Positions 16,487 through 28,570 of a stretch of DNA of 64,000 nucleotides are shown here, one piece after another (the stretch's first letter is position 1; each line of letters opens with the position of its first letter). This DNA comes from Pasteurellaceae bacterium Pebbles2 (GTDB lineage: Bacteria; Pseudomonadota; Gammaproteobacteria; Enterobacterales; Pasteurellaceae). A model generated the notes under the pieces. The model was given only the letters and a program-made list of their open reading frames with translations. It ran no database searches and was not told the DNA's origin. The position numbers were made by a program, and so were the translations under genes. The stretch is from NCBI GenBank assembly GCA_023101505.1, contig LVZA01000001.1, positions 930,001-994,000 of the forward strand, given 5' to 3'.

Positions 16487-17053
16487 ATGAAAATGAAGAT
16501 TAGACCGGCAAACAAACACGATTTTTCTGCAATTATTGCCATTTACAACCAAGCAATCCCCAGCCGACGCATCACCGCCGACTTAACGCCTGTAACGGAA
16601 CAACAGCGTCAAGCGTGGTTCAATACCCATTTAGACAACCCAACTCACCCGATTTGGGTGTTGATGGAAGAGGAAAATCTTAGTGAAAATGCACCGCACT
16701 TTACTGAAGAAAAAGCAGAAAGTGCGGTGAAAAATGAGAAAGTTTTAGGCTGGTGCAGCTTCTCACCGTTTTACCAACGCGCCGCATTCAACCAAACCGT
16801 CGAAATCAGTCTTTATCTCGACCAATCCGCCAAAGGCAAAGGCTACGGCACAAAAGCCCTACAATTTATGCAAAGCCAAATGGCAACCTGCAGCATCAAC
16901 ACCTTAATGGCTTACGTCATCGAAGAAAATCACGCCAGCCGCAAACTATTTGAAAAACAAGGCTTCCAACAATGGGCTCGCTACCCCAACATCGCCAATA
17001 TGGGCGACAGCTTGCAGACCTTTTTGGTGTATGGGTTTCAGCAGCTGGGCTAA
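16487..17053 (+). CDS. GNAT acetyltransferase with USS-encoded insertion
   Basis: GCN5-related N-acetyltransferase of 188 residues, most like the phosphinothricin/methionine-sulfone acetyltransferase subgroup. Support comes from IRPANKHDFSAIIAIYNQAI at the N-terminus, VEISLYLDQSAKGKGYGTKAL (acetyl-CoA pyrophosphate loop, about 105-125) and ENHASRKLFEKQGF. Residues about 65-85 (ENAPHFTEEKAESAVKNEK) interrupt the usual short turn before VLGWCSF. They are coded by a pair of uptake signals in inverted orientation (16693-16728) that can form an mRNA hairpin. It begins 2 bases after narQ. The substrate is unknown. Confidence 0.82.
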   Translation: MKMKIRPANKHDFSAIIAIYNQAIPSRRITADLTPVTEQQRQAWFNTHLDNPTHPIWVLMEEENLSENAPHFTEEKAESAVKNEKVLGWCSFSPFYQRAAFNQTVEISLYLDQSAKGKGYGTKALQFMQSQMATCSINTLMAYVIEENHASRKLFEKQGFQQWARYPNIANMGDSLQTFLVYGFQQLG

Positions 17054-17057
17054 GAAT

Positions 17058-17342
17058 TTATTTTGATAACGATGTCCGCAACCCCAAGAAATCCCCTACC
17101 TCGTGTTCGAGTTGGCTCATTGCAATGAGGGCTTCTTGGGTTTGTTTGGCTTCGTGTTCATCAATGAGGCTCATTGCAAAACCGACGTGAACAAGAACCC
17201 ATTTTCCGAGAAGTGAATTAGGGTCATTTTGACTAATGAGTGAAATGTTGACCTCACGCTGCACGCCACAAACATCAACCGTGGCAAGTTGGAGGGCGTT
17301 ATCACCAATTTTGACTATTTGCCCAGGCACACCTAAACACAT
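17058..17342 (-). CDS. hypC: Hydrogenase maturation chaperone HypC/HybG
   Basis: Small cytoplasmic chaperone of 94 residues that works with HypD to carry the Fe(CN)2CO centre to the large subunit of [NiFe] hydrogenase. The N-terminus MCLGVPGQI with essential Cys2 is diagnostic, as is the later [17 protein letters not shown]. The frame is open to 17369, but Met at 17342 is chosen because Cys2 must follow the initiator; CGGAGA lies before it. It stands alone, convergent with the acetyltransferase by a four-base gap. No other hyp, hya or hyb gene is in the window, so its partners must be elsewhere. Confidence 0.93.
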   Translation of the reverse strand: MCLGVPGQIVKIGDNALQLATVDVCGVQREVNISLISQNDPNSLLGKWVLVHVGFAMSLIDEHEAKQTQEALIAMSQLEHEVGDFLGLRTSLSK

Positions 17343-17565
17343 AATATTGTTCTCCGTTTTTCTTTTCATTCTATCACCGCTAAAAAAACATTGCGACGGC
17401 AGGATAATTTTTCTGGCGTGAATTTCTTTATTTTATGACAAAGCGCAAATTATGAGCCTATTTTATTGCTTAACTATCAGCAAAACTCTTTACTTTTCCA
17501 CCGCACTTTCCCCCATTTTATGATAAAATTGCGCCCAATTTTGCTTTTTATTTTGGCTAATCACA

Positions 17566-18663
17566 ATGAATACACATCTTCCTGTCGAACAATATCACCA
17601 TTTACTTGATAAAAAACGTGCAAAATTAACCGCACTTTTAGCACCATTTAACCCTGCTGAATTAACGGTTTTTGCTTCGCCGACGAGCCATTTTCGTATG
17701 CGTGCGGAGTTTCGTGTGTGGCACGATAAGGGCGATTTGTATCACATTATGTTCGATCAGGAAACGAAGCAGCGTTATCGCGTAGACAGTTTCCCAATCG
17801 CAAGTGAGCTGATTAATCGAATGATGCAAACACTTTTGCCGTTGTTAAAAGAGCAAGAAATTTTAACCCGTAAGTTATTCCAAATTGATTATCTCAGCAC
17901 CTTGAGCGGCGAGATTATTGTGAGTTTGTTGTATCACAAACAGCTCAATGACGAATGGCAAACTGCAGCGAAAGCGTTAAAAGTGCGGTTAGAAAATGAT
18001 GGATTTTCGGTGCAAATTATCGGGCGGGCGAGCAAACAAAAAATTTGCCTTGAACAGGATTATGTGGACGAAATCCTGCCTGTTCACGGTAAAAATTATG
18101 TGTATCGCCAAATTGAAAACAGCTTCACGCAACCGAATGCCGCAGTGAATTGCAAAATGCTGGAATGGGCGATTGATTGCACTCGCAACAGCCAAGGCGA
18201 TTTGCTGGAACTTTATTGTGGCAACGGCAATTTTTCGGTGGCGTTGGCACAAAATTTCCGTAAAGTGTTAGCAACAGAAATTGCCAAGCCGTCCGTTGCA
18301 GCTGCACAGTTTAATATTGCGGAAAATGGCGTGGATAATTTGCAGATTATCCGAATGTCGGCAGAGGAATTTACCCAAGCGATGAACGGCGTGCGTGAGT
18401 TTAACCGTTTGAAAGGTATCGATTTAAAAGCATACGAATGCAACACGATTTTTGTTGATCCGCCGCGCGCTGGGCTTGATCCTGACACGGTGAAATTAGT
18501 GCAAGGCTACGATCGTATCCTATACATTTCTTGCAATCCGCATACGCTATGCGACAACTTGCAAACCTTATGCCAAACTCATCGCATTGAACGTGCGGCG
18601 TTATTCGATCAATTCCCATACACTGACCATATGGAAAGTGGCGTTTGGTTAGTGCGTAAATAA
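17566..18663 (+). CDS. trmA: tRNA (uracil-54 C5)-methyltransferase
   Basis: Makes ribothymidine at position 54 of tRNAs with S-adenosylmethionine. The 365-residue protein has an N-terminal RNA-binding part ([14 protein letters not shown]) and a Rossmann methyltransferase domain. The latter shows [16 protein letters not shown] (SAM loop), [10 protein letters not shown], the catalytic cysteine in YISCNPHTL, and [12 protein letters not shown] at the end. It lacks the TRAM domain of RumA/RlmD, which supports TrmA. Two uptake signals lie within it. fieF follows after 8 bases. Confidence 0.95.
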   Translation: MNTHLPVEQYHHLLDKKRAKLTALLAPFNPAELTVFASPTSHFRMRAEFRVWHDKGDLYHIMFDQETKQRYRVDSFPIASELINRMMQTLLPLLKEQEILTRKLFQIDYLSTLSGEIIVSLLYHKQLNDEWQTAAKALKVRLENDGFSVQIIGRASKQKICLEQDYVDEILPVHGKNYVYRQIENSFTQPNAAVNCKMLEWAIDCTRNSQGDLLELYCGNGNFSVALAQNFRKVLATEIAKPSVAAAQFNIAENGVDNLQIIRMSAEEFTQAMNGVREFNRLKGIDLKAYECNTIFVDPPRAGLDPDTVKLVQGYDRILYISCNPHTLCDNLQTLCQTHRIERAALFDQFPYTDHMESGVWLVRK

Positions 18664-18671
18664 GGTGAAAA

Positions 18672-19604
18672 ATGCAAGAAAATTATTCTAAATTAGTCAA
18701 ACGTGCAGCGAACTCCGCCATTATTGTAGCGACTTTGCTCATATTAATTAAAGCCTTTGCGTGGTGGAAAACGGGTTCGATTTCCATTTTGGCGGCGATG
18801 ACAGATTCCGTGGTGGATTTATTGGCATCGATGACCAATATTTTTGTGTTGCGTTTTGCGTTACAACCCGCCGATGAAGATCACGCCTTTGGACACGGCA
18901 AGGCAGAATCCTTGGCGGCATTGGCACAAAGTGCGTTTATCACGGGGTCGGCGGTATTTTTGTCGCTGCAAGGCATTCACAAATTGACCAACCCTGAACT
19001 CATCGCTAACACCGAATTAGGGATTTGGGTCAGCGTGATTTCTATTGTGTTCACGTTGTTGTTGGTAATGTATCAAAAACACGTGGTAAAACTGACGCAA
19101 AGCCCTGCGATTGAAGCAGATTCACTACATTATCAAACCGATTTAATGATGAATGCCGCCATTTTAGTGGCAATGTTGCTTAACTTATTTGGCTTTATCT
19201 ATGCCGATGCGATTTTTGCCATTGGCATCGCACTTTATATCGGTTATAGCGCATTCAAAATGGCGTGGGAAGCCTTGCAAACCTTGCTCGACCGCACTTT
19301 GCCTGAAGAGGAAATCAAGCAAATCGAAACCTTGGCGGCTCAGCATCACGACATTATCGGCGTACATAGTATTTGCACTCGTCGTGCAGGTGCAGTGCGT
19401 TTTATCCAACTTCATTTGGAATTGGAAGATAACTTAACTTTGCTGGAAGCCCATCAAATTACCGATGAGCTAGAAGATAAGATTTTAGCGGCGTTTCCAC
19501 ATTCGGAAATTCATATTCATCAAGAGCCGACTACTGTCGTGCAACAAGAGCGTCAACAGGCAGAAATAAGCACAAGGACTGAAAATGTTGCAACTGATTT
19601 GTGA
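18672..19604 (+). CDS. fieF: Cation-diffusion-facilitator efflux pump (Fe2+/Zn2+)
   Basis: Inner-membrane proton-coupled metal exporter of 310 residues with six predicted helices and a C-terminal cytoplasmic metal-binding domain. The transport-site residues are visible: DSVVD in helix 2 and HYQTDLMMN in helix 5, as in E. coli Yii[15 protein letters not shown] lies between them. The C-terminal domain has HSICTRRAG and SEIHIHQEP. The last 20 bases overlap rsmJ. The substrate (Fe, Zn, possibly Cd or Mn) cannot be told from sequence. Confidence 0.92.
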   Translation: MQENYSKLVKRAANSAIIVATLLILIKAFAWWKTGSISILAAMTDSVVDLLASMTNIFVLRFALQPADEDHAFGHGKAESLAALAQSAFITGSAVFLSLQGIHKLTNPELIANTELGIWVSVISIVFTLLLVMYQKHVVKLTQSPAIEADSLHYQTDLMMNAAILVAMLLNLFGFIYADAIFAIGIALYIGYSAFKMAWEALQTLLDRTLPEEEIKQIETLAAQHHDIIGVHSICTRRAGAVRFIQLHLELEDNLTLLEAHQITDELEDKILAAFPHSEIHIHQEPTTVVQQERQQAEISTRTENVATDL

Positions 19605-20337
19605 AACTAAAAATGCGGAAAATTTCACCGCACTTTGTGCTGAAAAAGGCTTAATTCATCAGCCCGACAGCCCGCTAGCTTTGGTTCAAACTGAAGTTGA
19701 TGGCGAAGTGCGGTTAGAATTACGCAAATTAGACGAGCCTAAATTAGGTGCAATTTTCGTCGATTTTGTCGGTGGAGTAATGGCACATCGCCGTAAATTT
19801 GGGGGCGGACGAGGCGAAGCCATCGCAAAAGCCGTCGGCATTAAAGGCGATTATTTGCCAAGCATAATTGATGCCACCGCAGGCTTAGGACGAGATGCGT
19901 TCGTGCTAGCCGCCATCGGCTGTCAGGTGCGTTTAGTCGAACGCCACCCCGTAGTACATTTGTTATTGCAAGACGGCTTACGTCGAGCCTATGCCGACCC
20001 CGAAATCGGTGCAATGTTACAACAAAACCTACGCTTGCTGCCTTACTCACACATTGCCGAACTCGACCCACAAGTTGATTTTGCCGACGTGGTTTACCTT
20101 GACCCAATGTATCCCCACAAACAAAAATCGGCATTAGTAAAAAAAGAAATGCGAATTTTCCAACATTTAGTCGGCGCCGATCTCGATGCTGATCAATTAC
20201 TTGAACCTGCGTTAAAATTAGCCCAAAAACGTGTCGTCGTAAAACGCCCCGACTACGCAGAATCTCTCGCCGAAAAAGCACCGCACTTCAACCGAGAAAC
20301 GAAAAATCATCGGTTTGATGTTTATTTGACAATATAA
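19585..20337 (+). CDS. rsmJ: 16S rRNA (guanine-1516 N2)-methyltransferase
   Basis: Methylates G1516 of 16S rRNA. The 250-residue protein shows [18 protein letters not shown], the SAM-binding [17 protein letters not shown] (about 92-108), [15 protein letters not shown], and the catalytic DPMYP motif. It overlaps fieF by 20 bases and is probably co-translated with it. Three uptake signals fall in the gene, one close to its 3' end. A USS-type terminator follows immediately and borders the str operon. Confidence 0.95.
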   Translation: MLQLICETKNAENFTALCAEKGLIHQPDSPLALVQTEVDGEVRLELRKLDEPKLGAIFVDFVGGVMAHRRKFGGGRGEAIAKAVGIKGDYLPSIIDATAGLGRDAFVLAAIGCQVRLVERHPVVHLLLQDGLRRAYADPEIGAMLQQNLRLLPYSHIAELDPQVDFADVVYLDPMYPHKQKSALVKKEMRIFQHLVGADLDADQLLEPALKLAQKRVVVKRPDYAESLAEKAPHFNRETKNHRFDVYLTI

Positions 20338-20382
20338 AAAGTGCGGTGAAAAAATATTAAATTTTTCACCGCACTTTTTTTA
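20336..20382. terminator. USS-pair terminator after rsmJ
   Basis: AAAGTGCGGTGAAAAA and TTTTTCACCGCACTTT pair almost perfectly, followed by seven or more T. Both arms are exact uptake signals in opposite orientation. It overlaps the last bases of rsmJ. Confidence 0.9.
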
Positions 20383-20402
20383 TTTATTCGAATTTACTCG
20401 CC

Positions 20403-20436
20403 CAAAAACAAAAAGCGTGCCTTTCGACACGCTTTT
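20403..20436 (-). terminator. Terminator of the str operon
   Basis: AAAAGCGTG and CACGCTTTT form a 9-bp stem, and on the minus strand this is followed by a T-rich tail. It lies 24 bases after the tuf stop. Confidence 0.88.
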
Positions 20437-20459
20437 CTTCAGTTGCTTTCGTTCATCTA

Positions 20460-21647
<1,188 letters not shown>

Positions 21648-21721
21648 TCAGTTTCCTTTTGTTTAGCCCCAAAAGTGCGGTGCAAATTTGGGGAGTTTAT
21701 TGTTAAATAAAAGTTAGATAA

Positions 21722-23824
21722 TTATTTTTTACGTGCTTCAATAACTGCTTCAGCAACGTTTTTCGGTGCTTCAGCGTATTTCAACGGTTCCATTGAGTAA
21801 GATGCACGACCTTGCGTTTGTGAACGTAAGTCTGTTGCATAACCAAACATTTCTGATAATGGAACTTCTGCATTGATCTTAACAACGAATTCGTTTGCTT
21901 CTTGACCATTAACCATTGCACGACGGCGGCTTAAGTCACCGATTACATCACCAACGTAGTCTGGTGGAGTTTCCACTTCAACTTTCATAATTGGCTCAAG
22001 TAATACTGGGTTTGCACGACCGAATGCTGATTTAAATGCTAATGATGCAGCAAGTTTAAACGCTAATTCTGATGAGTCAACATCGTGGTATGAACCGAAG
22101 TGTAAACGAACACCTAAATCCACTACTGGGTAGCCCGCTAATGGACCAGATTTAAGTTGTTCTTGGATACCTTTGTCAACCGCAGGAATGTATTCACCAG
22201 GGATTACACCACCTTTGATTTCGTTCACGAATTCATAACCAGGACCTTCTGGATCTAATGGGTACAAGTCGATAACAACGTGACCATATTGACCACGACC
22301 ACCAGATTGTTTTGCGTGTTTACCTTCCACATCGTTTACACGAGTGCGGATAGTTTCGCGGTAAGATACTTGTGGTTTACCGATGTTTGCTTCCACTTTG
22401 AACTCACGACGCATACGGTCAACGATGATATCTAAGTGTAACTCACCCATACCTGAGATAATGGTTTCGCCTGACTCTTCATCTGTGTGAACACGGAATG
22501 ATGGGTCTTCTTGTGCTAAACGACCTAATGCAAGACCCATTTTTTCTTGGTCTGCTTTAGTTTTAGGTTCAACAGCAACAGAGATTACTGGCTCTGGGAA
22601 TTCCATACGCTCAAGAATGATTGGGTTAGCCATATCACATAATGTATCACCAGTACCCACATCTTTTAAGCCGATCGCTGCAGCGATGTCGCCTGCGCGA
22701 ACTTCTTTGATTTCTTCACGTTTGTTTGCGTGCATCTGTACGATACGGCCGAAACGTTCACGTTTATCTTTTACTGAGTTTAATACTGTCGCACCAGACT
22801 CAACAACACCTGAATAAACACGGAAGAATGTTAAGTTACCTACGAATGGGTCAGTTGCAATTTTGAATGCAAGAGCAGCAAATGGCTCTTCATCGCTTGC
22901 GTGACGCTCACCTTCAGTTTCATCTGGGTTAATACCTTTAATAGATGCAATATCAGTAGGCGCTGGTAAGTAGTCAATTACTGCGTCAAGCATTGCTTGA
23001 ACACCTTTGTTTTTGAACGCAGAACCACAAGTTACTAAGATGATTTCAGTTGCAAGCGCACGTTGACGTAAACCTGTTTTGATTTCTTCTTCAGTTAACT
23101 CTTCACCACCTAAGTATTTTTCCATTAACTCTTCTGAAGATTCAGCAGCAGCTTCAACTAAGTTTTGGTGCCATTCTTCGCACTCTGCTTGCATATTTGC
23201 TGGGATATCTTCATAAGTGAAACTCATACCTTGGTCAGCTTCATTCCAGTTGATTGCTTTCATTTTTAACAAATCAACAACACCAGTGAAGTTATCTTCT
23301 GCACCGATTGGAAGTTGTAAAGGTACTGCATTACCACCTAAACGAGTTTTGATTTGTTCAACAACACGTAGGAAGTTTGCACCAGTACGGTCCATTTTGT
23401 TTACGAACGCGATACGTGGAACTTTATATTTGTTAGCTTGACGCCATACTGTTTCTGATTGTGGTTGAACGCCACCTACCGCACAGTAAACCATTACCGC
23501 ACCATCAAGAACACGCATTGAACGTTCAACTTCGATTGTGAAGTCCACGTGTCCCGGAGTATCGATAACGTTGATACGGTGTTGTGGATATTGTTGTGAC
23601 ATACCAGACCAGAATGCTGTTGTTGCAGCAGAAGTGATGGTGATACCACGCTCTTGTTCTTGTTCCATCCAGTCCATCGTTGCTGCACCATCGTGTACTT
23701 CACCGATTTTGTGGCTAACGCCTGTATAGAATAAGATACGCTCAGTAGTAGTTGTTTTACCCGCATCGATGTGCGCACTGATACCGATGTTACGGTAAAG
23801 TGAAATAGGGGTTGTACGAGCCAT
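21722..23824 (-). CDS. fusA: Translation elongation factor G
   Basis: GTPase that drives ribosomal translocation and, with RRF, ribosome recycling. The protein has 700 residues. Domain I shows [26 protein letters not shown] and NKMDRTGA. Domains II to V follow, with [18 protein letters not shown] in domain [15 protein letters not shown] in domain IV and [20 protein letters not shown] near the end. It lies between rpsG and tuf in the standard str order. The gene has no uptake signal, consistent with strong constraint. Confidence 0.98.
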   Translation of the reverse strand: MARTTPISLYRNIGISAHIDAGKTTTTERILFYTGVSHKIGEVHDGAATMDWMEQEQERGITITSAATTAFWSGMSQQYPQHRINVIDTPGHVDFTIEVERSMRVLDGAVMVYCAVGGVQPQSETVWRQANKYKVPRIAFVNKMDRTGANFLRVVEQIKTRLGGNAVPLQLPIGAEDNFTGVVDLLKMKAINWNEADQGMSFTYEDIPANMQAECEEWHQNLVEAAAESSEELMEKYLGGEELTEEEIKTGLRQRALATEIILVTCGSAFKNKGVQAMLDAVIDYLPAPTDIASIKGINPDETEGERHASDEEPFAALAFKIATDPFVGNLTFFRVYSGVVESGATVLNSVKDKRERFGRIVQMHANKREEIKEVRAGDIAAAIGLKDVGTGDTLCDMANPIILERMEFPEPVISVAVEPKTKADQEKMGLALGRLAQEDPSFRVHTDEESGETIISGMGELHLDIIVDRMRREFKVEANIGKPQVSYRETIRTRVNDVEGKHAKQSGGRGQYGHVVIDLYPLDPEGPGYEFVNEIKGGVIPGEYIPAVDKGIQEQLKSGPLAGYPVVDLGVRLHFGSYHDVDSSELAFKLAASLAFKSAFGRANPVLLEPIMKVEVETPPDYVGDVIGDLSRRRAMVNGQEANEFVVKINAEVPLSEMFGYATDLRSQTQGRASYSMEPLKYAEAPKNVAEAVIEARKK

Positions 23825-23923
23825 TATTATTACCTTGTTTGGATTTAATATTTAAATTCTTTATATGGGTAAGGCTTCACCGCAAATGCTGAGATGAAGC
23901 CTTGAATAAAAATCGCTAGCCGA

Positions 23924-24412
<489 letters not shown>

Positions 24413-24520
24413 TTATCTTCAGGATACCCAAAACTCATCTTGTGCGACAAAATCGCTTCGACTGGAGTTTATGGTTTAAATGTTTAATTTAGACGTTTGG
24501 CCTTACTTAACGGAGAACCA

Positions 24521-24910
<390 letters not shown>

Positions 24911-25123
24911 TTAATAAAATTCTAAACGAATATGTTTAAGTTAAAATCTATTTCACAAAGAAATAGACGCTGAATTTTAATCTTGAAAAGGATCTCTGTC
25001 AACAATTAACCAATAATTCTCGTAAAAAGCACCGCACTTTTTTTGCTTTTAGCCACATTTCAGCCAAATCACCAAAAAATTTCACTGATATATTTACACT
25101 GGATTTTAATTCAGTTATTATAA

Positions 25124-25139
25124 CTGTATAAACAAACAG
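25124..25139. promoter_or_regulatory. LexA (SOS) box of dinI
   Basis: CTGTATAAACAAACAG is CTGT-N8-ACAG, keeping both half sites of the LexA consensus. It lies 13 bases before the dinI start, directly next to the AAGGAG SD, so bound LexA would block the promoter or elongation. Confidence 0.85.
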
Positions 25140-25152
25140 AAAGGAGTGCATA

Positions 25153-25407
25153 ATGAAACAACTTGATATTCGTTTTACCAAAGAAAGAGATCGCAAAAAA
25201 TTAGAACACCAAACCGCATTAATTGAACGATTACAATATATTTTACCGCAACGAATTGCGGAAAAATTTGATGATGTAAATGTGCGAATTCGTTTTTCCA
25301 GCTCATCGGGAGCGGATATTTCGGGCTTTAAAGATCCTGATGAAAAAAAACGTTTTCAGGCGTTTTTGGAAGATTTGTGGTCTGACGATTCGATTTTAGA
25401 AGTATAA
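25153..25407 (+). CDS. dinI: DinI-family DNA-damage-inducible protein
   Basis: Small SOS protein of 84 residues. DinI modulates RecA filaments and LexA/UmuD cleavage in E. coli. The fold signature is present: an N-terminal strand (LDIRF), a long helix, VNVRIRFSSSSGADISGF, and the acidic C-terminal helix (FLEDLWSDDSILEV). A good AAGGAG lies 6 bases before the ATG and a LexA box just before that, which independently supports the assignment. A USS hairpin follows. It diverges from rpsL. Confidence 0.88.
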   Translation: MKQLDIRFTKERDRKKLEHQTALIERLQYILPQRIAEKFDDVNVRIRFSSSSGADISGFKDPDEKKRFQAFLEDLWSDDSILEV

Positions 25408-25415
25408 AAATACAA

Positions 25416-25456
25416 AAAGTGCGGTGAAAAAACAAACTATTTTCCACCGCACTTTG
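25416..25456. terminator. USS-pair terminator after dinI
   Basis: AAAGTGCGGTG-AAAA and TTTTCCACCGCACTTT pair with one bulge. Both arms contain an exact uptake signal. The T-tract is short, so efficiency is uncertain. It separates convergent dinI and the DUF406 gene. Confidence 0.75.
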
Positions 25457-25492
25457 AAGATCAAAAAAGATCAGAACAGCAATATGATGAAT

Positions 25493-25789
25493 TTAAACAG
25501 CTCTTGTGCCCAACTGGAAGATCACCACTTCTGCTTGGCAGCTAAAGACGAAATTCGCTTTGACTTGAAAGCCGCCGTCCACAGCGATAATTTCAGTTTC
25601 AATTTGGCAAGGATCGCTTTCGCTTTCTGTATCTCGAGCTTTTTGTACTAATTTTTCAAGGGCTTTTTCTGCCTCTGCTTGCGTTGGGTAAATTTTATCG
25701 AATTTCACTTCTAATTCGCTATTATCCAAAATTGAACCAACATCAAAGGTGTTGCAGCCAACGCATTCAACAGGTTTATCTGCTTTCAT
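25493..25789 (-). CDS. YfcZ/YiiS (DUF406) family small protein
   Basis: A 98-residue soluble protein of the DUF406 family, with VECVGCNTFDVGSILDN near the start, EAEAEKALEKLVQKARDTESESDPCQIE in the middle and FQVKANFVFSCQAEVVIFQLGTR at the end. The paired cysteines are a family feature. The function is unknown; I infer nothing beyond the family. It lies between dinI (convergent) and the fru operon, whose terminator is about 90 bases upstream of it. Confidence 0.82.
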   Translation of the reverse strand: MKADKPVECVGCNTFDVGSILDNSELEVKFDKIYPTQAEAEKALEKLVQKARDTESESDPCQIETEIIAVDGGFQVKANFVFSCQAEVVIFQLGTRAV

Positions 25790-25877
25790 TTTATACCTAC
25801 CACTTAGTTAATAAACGTAGGATTACTTTAATACTAAATAGCAGTGGGATCAACCATTTCCCACATTAATTGCGTGG

Positions 25878-25913
25878 ATAAAAGAAAAGCCCCTGTGTTA
25901 AACAGAGGCTTTG
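25878..25913 (-). terminator. Terminator of the fru operon
   Basis: AAAGCC-CTGT and ACAG-GGCTTT form a 10-bp stem with one mismatch; on the minus strand it is followed by TTCTTTT. It lies just after the fruA stop. Confidence 0.85.
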
Positions 25914-25928
25914 CCAGCAAAAGTGCGG

Positions 25929-27605
25929 TTAATTTTGGCTAAGTTTTGGTTTGATAATTGCGTAAATAATCCCCGTAACTAACGATCCCACCGCAATAGC
26001 TGCCAAATACATTAACGGCTCAGATACCAATGGCACAACAAACAAGCCTCCGTGCGGTGCAGGCAAGCTGATGTTTAAGCTCATTGAGATTGCCCCAGCC
26101 GTTGCACCGCCTAATACGCTAGAGAAAATTACACGTAATGGATCGGCGGCAACAAAAGGTAATGCCCCCTCAGAAATGAAGCATAAGCCTAAAATGAACG
26201 AGGTGTTACCTGCATCACGTTGGTTTGCAGTAAATTTATTACGTGCGACCCAAGTTGCAATCGCCATTCCAATAGGTGGCACCATACCGCCAGCCATTAC
26301 CGCCGCCATTGGCGTATTGACTTGCGATGCTAATAAACCTGTACCAAAAACATAAGCCGCTTTGTTCACAGGGCCGCCCATATCGACGCACATCATACCG
26401 CCGAGCAATGCCCCTAAAATTAAAGCATTGGTTGAGCCAAGTGATTTTAACCACTCGCTTAAACCATTCATTGCGGCTGCTACTGGTGGGTTAAGCACGT
26501 AAATCATCAATAAACCCACAATCGCTGAGCCGAATAATGGCAGGATTAAAATCGGTTTAAGTGATGTCATACTTGCTGGTAACTTGATGAAATCATTTAA
26601 AAATTTCACCACATAACCAGCTAAGAAACCAGCGATAATACCGCCCAAGATCCCTGAACCTGCAGAGGTGGCTAACATACCGCCGATTAAACCAACGGCA
26701 AGCCCTGGTCGGTCTGCAATAGAAAATGCCACATAACCAGCAAACACGGCAATCATTAAATGGAATGCTGCTCCGCCACCGATGTCCATCAAGGCTTTCG
26801 GCAATCCACCAGCGATGCTTTCATCTTTAAAGGCTTCAATGCCAAACATAAAGGAAATCGCAATTAATAAACCGCCTGCGACCACTAATGGCAACATATG
26901 AGAAACGCCAGTCATTAAGTGTTGATATAATCCTTTTGGCTCGTCTTTGGCTTTTTCTACTGCAGCGCCACCCTGATACGGTTTCGCTTCTGCAAAGGCT
27001 TTATTGAATTCCTGTTCGGTTTTTTTCAACGCTAAGCCTGTAGAAGTGCGATACATTAATTTGCCGTTGAATTTACTTAAATCAACATCAATATCCGCTG
27101 CGACAAACACTAAATCCGCCGCGGCAATTTGCTCTGCACTTAATGGATTACCTGCACCGACTTGCCCACGAGTTTCAACGTGTACATTCCAGCCCATTTT
27201 TTTGCCATAATTTTCAATGGCTTCTGCCGCCATAAAGGTATGTGCCACGCCTGTTGGGCAAGCGGTAATGGCAACAATATTTTTAGTTGCACCCGAAGCA
27301 GAAATTGCATTATTTTGCACCGCACTTTCGTTGCTCGGCACATAATCTGTCGCCTGAGCCAAAGCCTGTTCAAGTGCTTGTTCAGGTTGCTCTGCGACTT
27401 GTTCTGGCGTTACTAATGCGACTTTTTTACCTAAAAGTGCGGTAGAATTTGGTGCATTTTTACCAATGCTTAATACCAAATCTGCTTGCTCAATATTGTC
27501 AGCAAGTTGAATTGCTTTTGCCTGCGCTGCGCTAGCTAAACGTTGTTGAATTAAAAAACTTTTGCCACGCCCGAAGGTTTCTGAAAAAGTGATAAAAATC
27601 TGCAT
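25929..27605 (-). CDS. fruA: Fructose PTS permease, enzyme IIBC
   Basis: Membrane fructose phosphotransferase that imports fructose as fructose-1-phosphate. The 558-residue protein has a degenerate IIB' domain (1-95), an active IIB domain with phosphocysteine C116 in ITACPTGVAHT, and a IIC membrane domain (about 225-550) with GGMMCVDMGGPVNKAAYVFG and PPIGMAIA. It is the last gene of fruB-fruK-fruA, with a 15-base gap from fruK. Two uptake signals fall in the weakly constrained IIB' and linker region (about 27319 and 27435). Confidence 0.96.
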   Translation of the reverse strand: MQIFITFSETFGRGKSFLIQQRLASAAQAKAIQLADNIEQADLVLSIGKNAPNSTALLGKKVALVTPEQVAEQPEQALEQALAQATDYVPSNESAVQNNAISASGATKNIVAITACPTGVAHTFMAAEAIENYGKKMGWNVHVETRGQVGAGNPLSAEQIAAADLVFVAADIDVDLSKFNGKLMYRTSTGLALKKTEQEFNKAFAEAKPYQGGAAVEKAKDEPKGLYQHLMTGVSHMLPLVVAGGLLIAISFMFGIEAFKDESIAGGLPKALMDIGGGAAFHLMIAVFAGYVAFSIADRPGLAVGLIGGMLATSAGSGILGGIIAGFLAGYVVKFLNDFIKLPASMTSLKPILILPLFGSAIVGLLMIYVLNPPVAAAMNGLSEWLKSLGSTNALILGALLGGMMCVDMGGPVNKAAYVFGTGLLASQVNTPMAAVMAGGMVPPIGMAIATWVARNKFTANQRDAGNTSFILGLCFISEGALPFVAADPLRVIFSSVLGGATAGAISMSLNISLPAPHGGLFVVPLVSEPLMYLAAIAVGSLVTGIIYAIIKPKLSQN

Positions 27606-27620
27606 AAATTATTCCTCTAA

Positions 27621-28565
27621 TTAACCTTCAATTTGGTTGATTTTAACTTGTTGCAAAATAGGATCGAGTAAGCGCAAATCTGGCACGCCCACATTACTTT
27701 GCGAAACCGCAAAAGCCGAAACTGCGGTGGCAAATTCTAACGTTTTTGCAGTGGGTAATTGATTTACGATGCCATAGATCAGCCCAGCCACCATTGAATC
27801 GCCAGCCCCCACGGTGCTAACCACGTTTTCGCATTTTGGTGGCTGCGCTTGTAAAATGCCTTGTTCACTTAACCACAGTGAGCCTTGTGCGCCCATTGAA
27901 ATGATGACATTGGCGATGCCTTGCGCACGTAATTTTTGCGCTGCGGCGATGATCTCACTCTGCGATGATAATGAATGCCCGATCCACGCTTCTAGCTCAC
28001 GATGATTTGGCTTCACCAACCACGGATTTGCTTTTAACCCCTCGGTTAATGCCGCATTAGAGCTATCTAAAACCACTTTAACGCCGACATTGCCTAATTG
28101 ACGTAACCAATCAGCAAATTGCACTGGGCTCACTCCACGAGGCAAGCTACCGCACACTGCAATGATGTCGAATTGTTGGCAATAAGCTAAGGATTTTTCG
28201 ACAAATTCAGCCCAATCTTGTGGCGTAATTTGATAACCTAAGAAATTTAAGTCGGTTACATCAGCTTCGGTTTCGGTAATTTTAACGTTAATGCGAGTTT
28301 TGCCTTCTACTCGTTGGAAACGATCTTGTAAGCCGATTTGTTGGAATAAATGTTCAAAATCGCCAACATTGTCTTGCCCCAAAAAACCGCCAACTGCAAC
28401 GTCAACGCCTAAATCTCTTAGCACTTTCGCCACATTGATACCTTTTCCAGCAGGGAATAAACCTAAGGTTTCCACTTGGTTTACTTCGCCCAACTCAATG
28501 CGAGCAAGGCGACCGACTAAATCGTAGGCGGCGTTTAAAGTAATGGTTAATACTTTAGACATCAT
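27621..28565 (-). CDS. fruK: 1-phosphofructokinase
   Basis: PfkB-family kinase of 314 residues that turns fructose-1-phosphate into fructose-1,6-bisphosphate. FPAGKGINVAKVLRDLGVDVAVGGFLGQDN is the first signature (about 38-67) and STVGAGDSMVAGL the catalytic-base motif (about 252-264). LTLNAAYDLVGRL at the start lacks the more usual TxNPALD string but keeps the fold. The FruB stop lies 5 bases before its start, and fruA follows, so all three are one transcript. Confidence 0.96.
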   Translation of the reverse strand: MMSKVLTITLNAAYDLVGRLARIELGEVNQVETLGLFPAGKGINVAKVLRDLGVDVAVGGFLGQDNVGDFEHLFQQIGLQDRFQRVEGKTRINVKITETEADVTDLNFLGYQITPQDWAEFVEKSLAYCQQFDIIAVCGSLPRGVSPVQFADWLRQLGNVGVKVVLDSSNAALTEGLKANPWLVKPNHRELEAWIGHSLSSQSEIIAAAQKLRAQGIANVIISMGAQGSLWLSEQGILQAQPPKCENVVSTVGAGDSMVAGLIYGIVNQLPTAKTLEFATAVSAFAVSQSNVGVPDLRLLDPILQQVKINQIEG

Positions 28566-28570
28566 TCCCC

